This document shows, in pieces, positions 26,644 through 34,944 of a stretch of 40,916 bases of DNA. The position numbers and the translations under genes were made by a program. Positions within the stretch are counted from its first letter, which is position 1. The number at the start of each line of letters is the position of its first letter. This DNA is from Undibacterium sp. (GTDB lineage Bacteria > Pseudomonadota > Gammaproteobacteria > Burkholderiales > Burkholderiaceae_D), in the NCBI GenBank assembly GCA_025352365.1, contig JANXTO010000015.1, positions 1-40,916 on the forward strand, given 5' to 3'. The notes beneath the pieces were generated by a model, which was not told where the DNA came from, searched no databases, and saw only the letters and a program-made list of their open reading frames with translations.

Positions 26644-27291
26644 ATGAAAAATCACATCAAAATTGACTTTGTCTCTGACGTGTCTTGTCCTTGGTGCATC
26701 ATCGGCCTGAAATCATTAGAGACCGCCATTGTGACGTTGGGTAGCGAGGTCACGACCGATATCTACTTTCAGCCGTTTGAATTAAACCCGCGCATGGCGG
26801 CGGAAGGTCAAGACATCAATGAACATCTGGCGGAAAAATATGGCGCCACACCAGAACAATCCGCCAGTAACCGGGAGGCAATCCGTGACCGCGGCGCGGC
26901 GGAAGGATTTGTTTTTGGGATGGATAAAAGAAGCCGTATCTACAACACCTATGATGCGCATCGCTTGCTGCACTGGGCCGAGATTGAGGGCAAGCAACTG
27001 GCGTTGAAGCATGCCTTATTTGCTGCCTACTTTACGGATGGCGACAATCCTAGCGATCACGAAACCTTGATCCGTATCGCAGAAAGTGTCGGGTTAGATA
27101 AGATCGCAGCGCGTGCGATTTTAAGCTCTGAATTGTATGCTGATGATGTCAGAGCATTAGAGAAATTATATTTAAGCCGTGGCATTAACTCAGTTCCGGC
27201 AGTCATCATCAATGATAAACATTTGATTTCGGGCGGACAAACTTCCGATGTATTTGAGCGAGCGCTAAAACAAATTGTAGCGATGGCTTGA
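26644..27291 (+). CDS. DsbA-family oxidoreductase, FrnE-like
   Basis: A 215-residue thioredoxin-fold protein of the DsbA/FrnE group. The redox motif CPWC (Cys15-Cys18) lies right at the N-terminus in DFVSDVSCPWCIIG, with no signal peptide, so it acts in the cytoplasm. Other family blocks are FQPFELNPRMAAEGQDI, the helical insert with NTYDAHRLLHWAE, and the cis-Pro segment GINSVPAVIINDKHLISGGQ. Homologues are disulfide isomerases or polyketide-associated enzymes; the substrate is unknown. It is divergent from proQ and is followed by a long gap. The ribosome site is weak. Confidence 0.92.
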   Translation: MKNHIKIDFVSDVSCPWCIIGLKSLETAIVTLGSEVTTDIYFQPFELNPRMAAEGQDINEHLAEKYGATPEQSASNREAIRDRGAAEGFVFGMDKRSRIYNTYDAHRLLHWAEIEGKQLALKHALFAAYFTDGDNPSDHETLIRIAESVGLDKIAARAILSSELYADDVRALEKLYLSRGINSVPAVIINDKHLISGGQTSDVFERALKQIVAMA

Positions 27292-27850
27292 TAGCAGTAA
27301 TTATCAAATAGTTAGCATGACAGGGCAATTGATCAAGTGATAATCAATCTTGCGTTGTTTTTTGCATTTTATGTATTTTCCTGTCCGGTTCTAGGTAAAT
27401 TCAACTTTGTATCGATGCCGCTGGGTTTAGGCAGCGCAATATATCTGATCACTCACAAAAAAATAAATACGGGGGTATATGCAAAAATACCGGTTAATGT
27501 CCATATAATTATTGGGCGTTAAAAAATACTGCCCCTTGTATTATTTACTGTTTAAGTTATTCAAGCCACGATGAGCGTGAGCGATTGTGGGGGTGTTTTG
27601 TCTGCTTTATTGGCATGGCAATCTCTTGCCTTGAGCAAAATGTTCATTCATCTGGATTCAAGCTGAGCTCGCTAAATGGAAGTTTTTATTTAAATTCCAT
27701 CTCTTGGGCTTCTGATTGTTTTTTTAAGACGACACTCCCTTTTTTACTACATCAAATTTTTGCTTCGCTTTGCATGTCGGGTGATAAACTTCGCATAGAA
27801 GAAGTTAGCCTAATTTTAACTTCGCATTCCCTCATTTTGTATTGCGATTT
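27292..27850. other. 559-bp gap with a degenerate repeat, no supported gene
   Basis: Between the FrnE-like gene and the large synthetase. Short frames exist but have no ribosome site or family resemblance; one of them runs through the repeat at 27461. The promoter of the synthetase should lie within the last 200 bases; no strong consensus is visible. Confidence 0.45.
27461..27545 (+). repeat. 84-bp element, copy F, rearranged and degenerate
   Basis: The right half aligns with copy E: TTAATGTCCA, a short centre, ATTGGGCGTTAAAAAATACT, an imperfect hairpin. The left end instead reads AAATACGGGGGTATATGC, which is the reverse complement of the usual ATATACTCCCCTATTT type end. The left end therefore appears inverted relative to the rest of the element. 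Confidence 0.55.
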
Positions 27851-30800
27851 ATGCCCCAACAACGTATGTCTGATGTACCAACGATTGTGCCCGCGATTGA
27901 TAACACCTCCCCGATTCTTTACGGTGCTTTTGCGCCAGACCTGATACGCCAAGAAACACTGGCAGACCTGCTTGAGGCTACTGCTCTCGCGCATCCAGAT
28001 AAGACCGCGCTCAGTTTTGCTGAGGTAGCACTGAGTTATCGCGCTTTAAACGAGCGAGCCGATCTGGTTGCGGCGCACCTGATCGCGGCGGGAGTCAGGC
28101 CCGGACATATTCTTGGCCTATGGCTACCGCGCGGTATTGATTTGCTTGTCATGCAAGCGGGTATTGCTAAAGCCGGCGCTGCCTGGTTGCCGTTTGACGC
28201 CGACGTACCAGTTGACAGGATTGCAGTTTGTCTGGATGACGCGCAGGCATTTGGGATACTGACAGCGGACACTCTCGTGCCCCAGCTACGCGCAGCGGCA
28301 TCAACCGAATCAACGTCATCGGCAACGCATGCGTTGCCAGCGGCTTGCCATATCTGGACGGCAAGCCAATTGACGATGTCAATCGACGCACCTCTGCTGC
28401 GTCGCTCAGCGACTAAGCCTACTGATCCGGCCTATGTCATCTACACCTCAGGCTCCACCGGAAAACCGAAAGGCATCGCGATTACCCAAGGTAGCATTTG
28501 TCATTTCTTGCGGAGCGAAAATCAGGTGCTCGGCATCACTAGTGCGGACAAGGTGTATCAAGGATTTTCAGTCGCGTTTGATATGTCGTTTGAAGAAATC
28601 TGGATCAGCTATCTGGTCGGTGCGACTTTATGGATAGCACCGAAAGAAATCGCCGTCGATCCGGATGCATTACCAATGGCCTTGATCGCAAATCAGGTCA
28701 CTGTTTTGCATGCAGTACCGACTTTGCTGGCACTATTTAATGAGGATGTGCCTAGTCTGCGCCTGATCAATTTGGGCGGCGAGATGTGTCCGGAAAGTCT
28801 GGTGACCAAATGGAGCAAGCCCGGCCGCCAGATGTTTAACACCTATGGCCCAACAGAAGCAACCGTATCCGCCAGTCTGGCGGTATTACAGCCAGATATG
28901 CCAGTGACGATTGGTCATCCCTTACCCAATTACGGTCTGCTGGTGATTGATGCGGATGTGGAAAAAGGCTTACGACTCTTACCGCGTGGCGAAACTGGGG
29001 AGCTATGTATTTTTGGCCCGGGCGTATCTGATGGTTATCTGGGGCGACCTGATCTGACGGCAGAAAAATTCATCGCCAATCCTTGGTCTGCTCCATCCAA
29101 CAGTCTCAATGATCAGCGACTATACCGAACGGGGGATCTGGCACGCATTGCGGAAGATGGCTCGGTCCAATGTTTGGGGCGTGCCGACGATCAGGTGAAA
29201 ATTCGTGGTTTTCGGGTTGAGTTGGGAGAAATCGAAGCAGTGCTGGCGCGGCAAGCGGGTGTTGGTACCGTCGCAGTTATTTTGCGATCGGAGCAAGGGG
29301 TTGATCAGTTGATCGCTTTTATTGTGAACGACTCTTCTCACGTGATTAAACCGAGCGACTTACGACAAGCTTTATTGGCAAGCTTACCTTCGTATATGGT
29401 GCCAAGCCGCTATGAATTTTTGAGCGAAATGCCAAGGCTCACTTCAGGCAAGATCGACAGAAAGACACTGAAAGCACAAATGCTTTCAGAAACGGTGAGT
29501 ACGGAAGAATCCGATCTCCCAGAAACTCCGTCGGAAGAAATTTTATTTGCGGCCTTAAATAAACTTTTGCCCGGACAAGCAATCCGCAGAAGCGCCGATT
29601 TTTTCTCCGATCTGGGTGGACACTCCTTGCTGGCAGCACGTCTGGTGTCGATGCTGCGAGCAGATGCCCGATATGCCTATTTCAAAATCAGTGACATCTA
29701 TCAATCACGGCTGGTCGGGACAATTGCTGGCGTCATGACTGCCGGCGCGATTACCTCAGAAAGTATTCACACTACGTGGGAGCAGCCATCTGACGTCAAG
29801 CGTTGGATATGTGGTGCTGCTCAGGCGGTCATGATTCCCTTTTTGGTGGCCATGCGCATGATGCAGTGGTTAGCGCCTTTCTTCGCTTATCACTTTTTTA
29901 CTGGCGACCCCGACGACTCGATTATTCGTGCAAGCTTTTTATCCGTTGGTGTTTTTTTATTGCTGACCCTGTTTGAGTTTGTAATCGCGATCGCAGGCAA
30001 ATGGCTGATCGTGGGGCGACTCAAAGCAGGCAATTATCCGTTGTGGGGTGTGACATATTATCGCTGGTGGCTGGCAGACCGGCTGGTAGAAGCAGCACCG
30101 ACCTACATGCTGAGTGGATCGTCGATGTATGCCTGGTGGCTGCGAGCCTTGGGTGCAAAGATCGGTAAGGATGTGAACATCGGCTCGATCACCTTGCGCT
30201 CACCCGACTTATTGCAGATTGGCGATGGCGCCAGTATTGGTAATGCCTGCAATTTTGAAAATGCCCGTGTTGAACGCGGCCTGCTGCGCCTAGGTAAGAT
30301 CACACTGGGCAACGAAGCCTATGTCGGTTCATATTCGGTTCTGGAAGGCGGTACTGCGCTTGGCAATTTCGCCCATCTGGAAGGTCAGTCTGCGTTGAGC
30401 GAAGGTCAATCTATTCCCAATGACAGAATCTGGCGCGGATCGCCTGCGGCTGATGTGGGTGTATTTGATCCGGCATCCCGTCCAGCACGACCAGTGGTAT
30501 CAGAATTACGATTTTTTACCGAGGCTGTATTTTTTATCTTTGGTAGCTTGTTGATTACAGCGTTATTTTTCTTGCCGGTGTTCCCTAGCTTTATTACGAT
30601 CGATTGGTTTGACAATCTGGAGAGTTTGCCTTGGCTGCAAAGTAATAATATGTTTTTCCAGCTGACCAAGTATTTCATCCTCGCCTTCCCCGCTACAGCG
30701 ATCTTGATTGTCTGTACCGCTCTGTTATCGGCCGGTATACGCTGGAGCATTTTACCTAAATTGAAAGCGGGAACGTACCAGGTACATGGCAATACTTATT

Positions 30801-31939
30801 GCGGCAAATGGCTGGTCAATCAGATTCAGGAATCGAGTCTGAATGTCTTGCACGGCGTCTATGCCACCGTGTATGCGCCCTATTGGTACCGGCTATTGGG
30901 GGCAAAAGTGGGACGCGGCGCAGAGATTTCAACTGCCTTGGGCGTCGTGCCAGATATGCTGACACTGGGGGATGACACCTTTATCGCTGATGCAGTTTTA
31001 TTAGGAGATGAAGAAATTGATGGCGGCTGGATGAGTATGCAGCCGACCGTAATTTCTCGCCGGAGCTTTGTCGGTAACGGTGCGTATATTCCAGATGGCA
31101 CGATCTTGCCTGAGAATGTTTTAATCGGCGTCCACACCAGCGCACCACGCAATGATCAGATGCATGAGGGCGACACCTGGCTGGGTTCGCCACCAATGCA
31201 TTTGCCCGCACGGGAAGAAGTCAAAGGTTTCCCCGAAGAACTTACCTTCCGTCCCTCGGCAATGCGTCGTCTTGGTCGTGGTCTGATTGAAGCATTTAGG
31301 ATTATTTCTCCCCATGCGATGGTGATTTCTGTTGGCTACACCATTGTGCTCAATCTGATGCCTTTGGCCGGTGATGACCGCTGGGGCGATGTGGCCTATT
31401 ATTTATCGATTGCCGGACTTTGGTATGGCGTAGGTAGTTTTGCCTTTGTCATGGCCTTGAAATGGTTGTTCATTTTCCGCTACAAAAAGAGCAGCATGCC
31501 AATGTGGACCTCGTTTGTCTGGCTGTCTGAAGGCATTACCAATTTGTACGAAGGGATTGCTGTCCCCAACTTCATGCGCTATTTGCGCGGAACACCTTGG
31601 TTGCCATTGGCGTTTAATTTGTTGGGTGCCAGAATTGGTCGTGGTGTTTATCTGGATACGACGGATATTACCGAGTTTGATTGCGTCAGCATCGGTGCAT
31701 ATAGTGAGATCAATGCACTGGCCTGCCCACAAACTCATTTGTTTGAAGACCGCGTGATGAAGATTGACGAAGTTATCATCGGTGAACGCGTCTACATGGG
31801 TGCCCGCAGCTCGGTGTTATATAGCGCCGTCGTGGGTGACGAAGCTAAACTCGGCGCGCTGACTCTGGTAATGAAGGGCGAATTTATCCCCGCCAAATCC
31901 AGCTGGCGCGGCTGCCCAGCAGCGATTGCGCAATCCTGA
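27851..31939 (+). CDS. Pls/PosA-type non-ribosomal peptide synthetase
   Basis: A 1362-residue membrane NRPS. The adenylation domain (about 20-555) has core motifs IYTSGSTGKPKG (about 195), FDMSFEEIW, NTYGPTEATV, YRTGDLA, GRADDQVKIRGFRVELGEIEA and SGKIDRK. The carrier domain follows with LGGHSLLAARL (Ser near 591). There is no standard condensation or thioesterase domain. Instead, the C-terminal 700 residues hold transmembrane helices alternating with three left-handed-helix (hexapeptide) acyltransferase-like units, each preceded by a WLRALGAKIG-type motif. This layout is that of epsilon-poly-lysine synthetase and relatives, which make isopeptide homopolymers or decorate amines. The substrate is unknown. 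ATG 27851 is provisional. The PPTase gene follows by 4 nt. Confidence 0.9.
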   Translation: MPQQRMSDVPTIVPAIDNTSPILYGAFAPDLIRQETLADLLEATALAHPDKTALSFAEVALSYRALNERADLVAAHLIAAGVRPGHILGLWLPRGIDLLVMQAGIAKAGAAWLPFDADVPVDRIAVCLDDAQAFGILTADTLVPQLRAAASTESTSSATHALPAACHIWTASQLTMSIDAPLLRRSATKPTDPAYVIYTSGSTGKPKGIAITQGSICHFLRSENQVLGITSADKVYQGFSVAFDMSFEEIWISYLVGATLWIAPKEIAVDPDALPMALIANQVTVLHAVPTLLALFNEDVPSLRLINLGGEMCPESLVTKWSKPGRQMFNTYGPTEATVSASLAVLQPDMPVTIGHPLPNYGLLVIDADVEKGLRLLPRGETGELCIFGPGVSDGYLGRPDLTAEKFIANPWSAPSNSLNDQRLYRTGDLARIAEDGSVQCLGRADDQVKIRGFRVELGEIEAVLARQAGVGTVAVILRSEQGVDQLIAFIVNDSSHVIKPSDLRQALLASLPSYMVPSRYEFLSEMPRLTSGKIDRKTLKAQMLSETVSTEESDLPETPSEEILFAALNKLLPGQAIRRSADFFSDLGGHSLLAARLVSMLRADARYAYFKISDIYQSRLVGTIAGVMTAGAITSESIHTTWEQPSDVKRWICGAAQAVMIPFLVAMRMMQWLAPFFAYHFFTGDPDDSIIRASFLSVGVFLLLTLFEFVIAIAGKWLIVGRLKAGNYPLWGVTYYRWWLADRLVEAAPTYMLSGSSMYAWWLRALGAKIGKDVNIGSITLRSPDLLQIGDGASIGNACNFENARVERGLLRLGKITLGNEAYVGSYSVLEGGTALGNFAHLEGQSALSEGQSIPNDRIWRGSPAADVGVFDPASRPARPVVSELRFFTEAVFFIFGSLLITALFFLPVFPSFITIDWFDNLESLPWLQSNNMFFQLTKYFILAFPATAILIVCTALLSAGIRWSILPKLKAGTYQVHGNTYCGKWLVNQIQESSLNVLHGVYATVYAPYWYRLLGAKVGRGAEISTALGVVPDMLTLGDDTFIADAVLLGDEEIDGGWMSMQPTVISRRSFVGNGAYIPDGTILPENVLIGVHTSAPRNDQMHEGDTWLGSPPMHLPAREEVKGFPEELTFRPSAMRRLGRGLIEAFRIISPHAMVISVGYTIVLNLMPLAGDDRWGDVAYYLSIAGLWYGVGSFAFVMALKWLFIFRYKKSSMPMWTSFVWLSEGITNLYEGIAVPNFMRYLRGTPWLPLAFNLLGARIGRGVYLDTTDITEFDCVSIGAYSEINALACPQTHLFEDRVMKIDEVIIGERVYMGARSSVLYSAVVGDEAKLGALTLVMKGEFIPAKSSWRGCPAAIAQS

Positions 31940-31943
31940 CGAG

Positions 31944-32621
31944 ATGAGGGCTGACGCAGACTCGTCCAATCCGATGCCGACGGCATTGGTAACTGTTGCT
32001 ACAGCATCCAAGCTAGCTGTGTATTCCTGGCCTGATTTATTGCCAGAAGCGGTAGAAGCATTCCATCAACACAAAAGCGTAGTTATTTCTGTAGTTACAG
32101 AGGTAACTACGCTGCGTGATCAAGCCAGACTGCAAATACGCCACGCCTTGCGGGATTTGCTCTCGCAAGCCTTCTCTATCCCGCAGAAACAAGTGCAAAT
32201 TGTAGGATCGGTAGGACAAGCTTTAAGTATCCGTATTAATTCCAGCGACACAGACAAATATGCTCATGAACAAGAGATCGCGCTAGGCGTGTCGATCAGT
32301 CATGAGCCGGGTTTATCTATTGCGGCGATCAGTTTTCAAAAAAATATCGGCATTGATCTGATGCGGGTCGATTTGTCCCTGGATTGGCGGGATGTAACAC
32401 AACTTTATTTAGGCGATGAGGTCTATAAAAAAATCACCGGACAAACAGCTCAGCATCAGCTGCTGATATTTGCACAAGAATGGACTGTGCAAGAGGCTAG
32501 ACTGAAGTCCCAAGGATTGGTTTTATCAGAATGGCATCCTGATCTGGCAGCACGTTTAAAAAAATGCAGAACGATATTGTTAGATTTGCCATCCGGCTAT
32601 GTGGGTGCCATCGCCTTTTAA
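31944..32621 (+). CDS. 4'-phosphopantetheinyl transferase-like protein
   Basis: A 225-residue protein of the phosphopantetheinyl transferase superfamily (Sfp-type). Motifs: VSISHEPG, GIDLMRVD (about 136-143, metal-binding Asp) and EWTVQEARLKSQGL (about 178-191), where the usual W-S/T-x-K-E-A has Gln in place of Lys. It starts 4 nt after the synthetase stop, so it very probably converts that protein's carrier domain from apo to holo form by adding phosphopantetheine from CoA. A TTG 18 nt upstream, overlapping the synthetase, is an alternative start. The N-terminal half is divergent, so the assignment rests on the two motifs and the context. Confidence 0.82.
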   Translation: MRADADSSNPMPTALVTVATASKLAVYSWPDLLPEAVEAFHQHKSVVISVVTEVTTLRDQARLQIRHALRDLLSQAFSIPQKQVQIVGSVGQALSIRINSSDTDKYAHEQEIALGVSISHEPGLSIAAISFQKNIGIDLMRVDLSLDWRDVTQLYLGDEVYKKITGQTAQHQLLIFAQEWTVQEARLKSQGLVLSEWHPDLAARLKKCRTILLDLPSGYVGAIAF

Positions 32622-32815
32622 AAACGGTAAAAATGGTCAAAGCCTGAAATGGTTCAGACTCGCACCAGAACTTAAAAATGACTGGAGCTTGTTGTCTGGA
32701 TAAGAACTGGAATTTATTGGGTAAGAGATCTAAGCTTAACGCTAAGTGGCCTAAGTAGCGTCAAACAAACATGCCACATTATGAATGGCCGCATTATGAT
32801 TAGCTTGGTGAATTA

Positions 32816-32900
32816 ATATACTCCCCTATTAATTCTTTAAAATATAGCTTAACGTCCAATGATTTATTGGACGTTAAAAATATACTCACCATCAGTATAA
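32816..32900 (+). repeat. 84-bp intergenic element, copy E (best hairpin)
   Basis: Begins ATATACTCCCCTATT and ends CAGTATAA. It contains a perfect 12-bp hairpin TTAACGTCCAAT / ATTGGACGTTAA with loop GATTT (32849-32877), the clearest internal stem of the family, followed by AAATATACTCACC. It lies upstream of the BamE-like lipoprotein gene; the rest of the 32622-32940 gap shows nothing else. Confidence 0.85.
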
Positions 32901-32940
32901 ATAATAGCTTGGCTTGATAAAAGCCAGAATGGAGATCATG

Positions 32941-33453
32941 ATGATAGCCCCACGCTTATTAAAGATGCTTGGCCCACTACTCGCCGTACTCACCTTATCT
33001 TCCTGTGTAAGCTGGGGCGTTGGAACAATTAAGACCGGTCAAACCGAGGCAGAAGTCATCGCACAATTGGGTCAGCCAACGCATATCTACCAAGATGGTG
33101 ATCAGCATTTGCTGGAATACATGCGCGGTAGGATGGCACAGGCAACACACATGGCGCGTATCGGCTCTGATGGCAAGCTGATCTCTTATGAGCAGGTATT
33201 AACTCTGCAAAAATTTGCTCAAATCAAGGTAGGACAATCCGACAAAGCCAGCGTACTAAAAATCATCGGAGCACCGAGCGAAACTGGCTTTTTTCCGCGA
33301 GTACAACTAGAAACCTGGTCTTATCCCTATAAAGAAAGCGGTGTGTGGGACTCACTGATGTCTATCTATTTTGATCAAGCCGGAATTGTGAGCAAGCTAG
33401 AAAACGGACCAGATCCCTTGCGCGACCCTAGCGAGCGTCGATCCCGCCATTAA
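32941..33453 (+). CDS. Lipoprotein with tandem BamE (SmpA/OmlA)-like domains
   Basis: A 170-residue lipoprotein: short signal peptide with lipobox LSSC (Cys22), then two BamE-like repeats, GTIKTGQTEAEVIAQLGQPT..LEYM (about 27-60) and QIKVGQSDKASVLKIIGAPSET..ETWSYPY (about 95-130). BamE itself is a single-domain member of the outer-membrane assembly complex; a tandem protein like this is only related, and its role is unknown. Several ATGs are clustered; 32941 has GGAG six bases upstream. It begins about 40 nt after repeat copy E, which may thus lie within its promoter or leader. Confidence 0.82.
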   Translation: MIAPRLLKMLGPLLAVLTLSSCVSWGVGTIKTGQTEAEVIAQLGQPTHIYQDGDQHLLEYMRGRMAQATHMARIGSDGKLISYEQVLTLQKFAQIKVGQSDKASVLKIIGAPSETGFFPRVQLETWSYPYKESGVWDSLMSIYFDQAGIVSKLENGPDPLRDPSERRSRH

Positions 33454-33562
33454 CCTGGAAACGGCCGTTGATCGCTTGTCAGTATAAATAAGTAGTTGAT
33501 TCAATTGACTCATGTCAGCGTTTTCACCGTCACCGTTCTGGTGAGAGCGCTACCAATCTGAT

Positions 33563-33650
33563 TGCATACTTTTCGGCTCCCCCAACTGCGTTGCTCCTAG
33601 TTGAAACATGAAGGTTGCGTCTCGCCTTGCTGAGGAACCGAAAAAATGCA
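33563..33650. repeat. 88-nt foldback element
   Basis: Ends form an imperfect inverted repeat: TGCATACTTTTCGGCTCC at the left against the complement of GGAACCGAAAAAATGCA at the right. The interior carries two similar GTTGC-containing segments (GCGTTGCTCC, GGTTGCGTCTC). It is non-coding and more GC-rich than its surroundings, and resembles a small mobile or regulatory repeat. The adjoining 33454-33744 sequence shows no gene. Confidence 0.6.
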
Positions 33651-33744
33651 CATTCAGACTCGTCCAACTGCCGTTTCTAGGTTTAATCCAACGATGAGAA
33701 GCAAGGGCAGAAATATACACCCGTGACTTGTGATCACCTGCCGA

Positions 33745-33972
33745 CTACCATCTTGCTTTAGAGAAGATGATCAACCACTTGCGGAACAATAATAGTTCCA
33801 GATGCCCTGCCTCTATCCCCGTCGAAAAATCCATCAACGGATTGACGTGGTAATAACGTTTGCGGAAATCACGACAGACAAAAATTTCACGGCTACCCAA
33901 TCGCATCAAAAATGATGTTGGGGCGAGTTGCAAGCTAAATTGTCCGTCAAAGGAATTATCAAGGTGTGCCAT
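33745..33972 (-). CDS. Uncharacterised 75-residue protein, divergent from imuA
   Basis: Not recognised. MAHLDNSFDGQFSLQLAPTS begins a frame with normal-looking codon use and mixed composition; it has no signal peptide and ends LLLFRKWLIIFSKARW. GGAGA lies nine bases before the ATG. Its start faces the imuA promoter region, with a LexA box about 110 nt upstream on this side, so it could be SOS-controlled (inference). It may instead be a chance frame. Confidence 0.5.
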   Translation of the reverse strand: MAHLDNSFDGQFSLQLAPTSFLMRLGSREIFVCRDFRKRYYHVNPLMDFSTGIEAGHLELLLFRKWLIIFSKARW

Positions 33973-34082
33973 ATTGAACCGTCTCCAAATCAGTAAATGA
34001 ATAAAAAGTGGTAATAAGTTTGTTGAATAAAAAAAGCGATCGAGCTAAAGCGATACAACAAAACATACTTTAGCACAAAATA

Positions 34083-34098
34083 CTGTATATGCAATCAG
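34083..34098. promoter_or_regulatory. LexA box 1
   Basis: CTGTATATGCAATCAG, a CTG-N10-CAG site with flanks extending the symmetry (ATACTG...CAGTAT). It lies 94 nt upstream of imuA and 110 nt upstream of the divergent 75-residue gene. The spacing and the outer CTGT half match the LexA consensus; the right half has TCAG instead of ACAG. Confidence 0.7.
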
Positions 34099-34130
34099 TA
34101 TTTTATTTATTTCCTTATTTCGCTAAGTGA

Positions 34131-34174
34131 TTGAAAAATAGATGATTTAAATATTATACTGAATATACGTACAG
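34131..34174 (+). promoter_or_regulatory. imuA promoter with LexA box 2
   Basis: TTGAAA (34131-34136), 18 nt, TATACT (34155-34160) form a predicted core promoter. LexA box 2, CTGAATATACGTACAG (34159-34174), CTG-N10-CAG with symmetric AT flanks, overlaps the -10 and start region. Repression by LexA and induction by DNA damage are expected for this operon. Confidence 0.78.
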
Positions 34175-34191
34175 TATTTATTTGAGTATCT

Positions 34192-34944
34192 ATGTCTTTT
34201 CTCTCACCCGATCAAATTCACCCTTCTTTGTGGCGCGCATCGCAATTGGCGCGTAGCCATGTCGCTTGTGTAGAAACTACTTTTCCAGCGTTGTCGGCAG
34301 AATTGCCGGGCGGCGGATGGCCTCGAAGTTGTTTGATTGAGTTACTGCTTCAGCATCACGGCAGTGCTGAATTGCGCTTATTACATCCCGTTCTGTCCAG
34401 ACTTGCCAGGCAAGATGGAGGCTCGATTATGTTCGTACAGCCACCCTATGCACCGCAATTATTAGCCTTAAATGGTTTTGGCATTCCACTCTCTCAATGT
34501 GTCTGGATACGGAGTAAAAAACAAGCCGATGCTCTGTGGGCGGCTGAGCAGGTTTTACGTAGCGGCAGTTGCGCTGCCTTGTTATTGTGGCAAACGCAGA
34601 TCCGTTCAGAAGCCTTACGTCGTCTGCATCTTGCTGCGCAAGGTGGGGAAGCAGTTTTTTTCATGATGCGACCAAGCACTTGTGCCGACTCACCCTCACC
34701 AGCGCCATTACGCCTGCAAGTCGCACCTACCTTAGAAGGCGTACAAATTCAATTTATCAAACGACGCGGCATTCGGCGAGAACAGCCTTTGTTTCTGACG
34801 ATGCCTTCATTTTTATTGCCTAACTCAGCGAGCCCCTCTCATTCACCTGTTTTGTCTACCGGATTGATCGATGACACGTCTTTGGATAGCACTGCACTTG
34901 CCTCTGTTGCAGCTAGAAATTTTTCGTCCGAACTGGTTAGCTAA
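34192..34944 (+). CDS. imuA: SOS mutagenesis protein ImuA
   Basis: A 250-residue RecA-like accessory protein of the ImuA-ImuB-DnaE2 mutasome, which carries out error-prone translesion synthesis after DNA damage. The family opening LWRASQLARS and AELPGGGWPRSCLIELL are present; the P-loop-like GGGWPRS lacks the Walker A lysine. The middle region (SIMFVQPPYAPQLLALNGFGI, WIRSKKQADALWAAEQVLRSG) matches the family. Two LexA boxes lie upstream. Its 3' end overlaps imuB by 74 nt, which implies translational coupling. No clear ribosome site is visible. Confidence 0.92.
   Translation: MSFLSPDQIHPSLWRASQLARSHVACVETTFPALSAELPGGGWPRSCLIELLLQHHGSAELRLLHPVLSRLARQDGGSIMFVQPPYAPQLLALNGFGIPLSQCVWIRSKKQADALWAAEQVLRSGSCAALLLWQTQIRSEALRRLHLAAQGGEAVFFMMRPSTCADSPSPAPLRLQVAPTLEGVQIQFIKRRGIRREQPLFLTMPSFLLPNSASPSHSPVLSTGLIDDTSLDSTALASVAARNFSSELVS

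Noticed and set aside
27337-27522. Plus-strand frame of 61 codons in the gap before the synthetase
   Set aside because: Its second half is the degenerate 84-bp element; no ribosome site or family resemblance.
27585-27944. 119-codon plus-strand frame overlapping the synthetase start
   Set aside because: Composition is not protein-like and it overlaps a clear gene in another frame.
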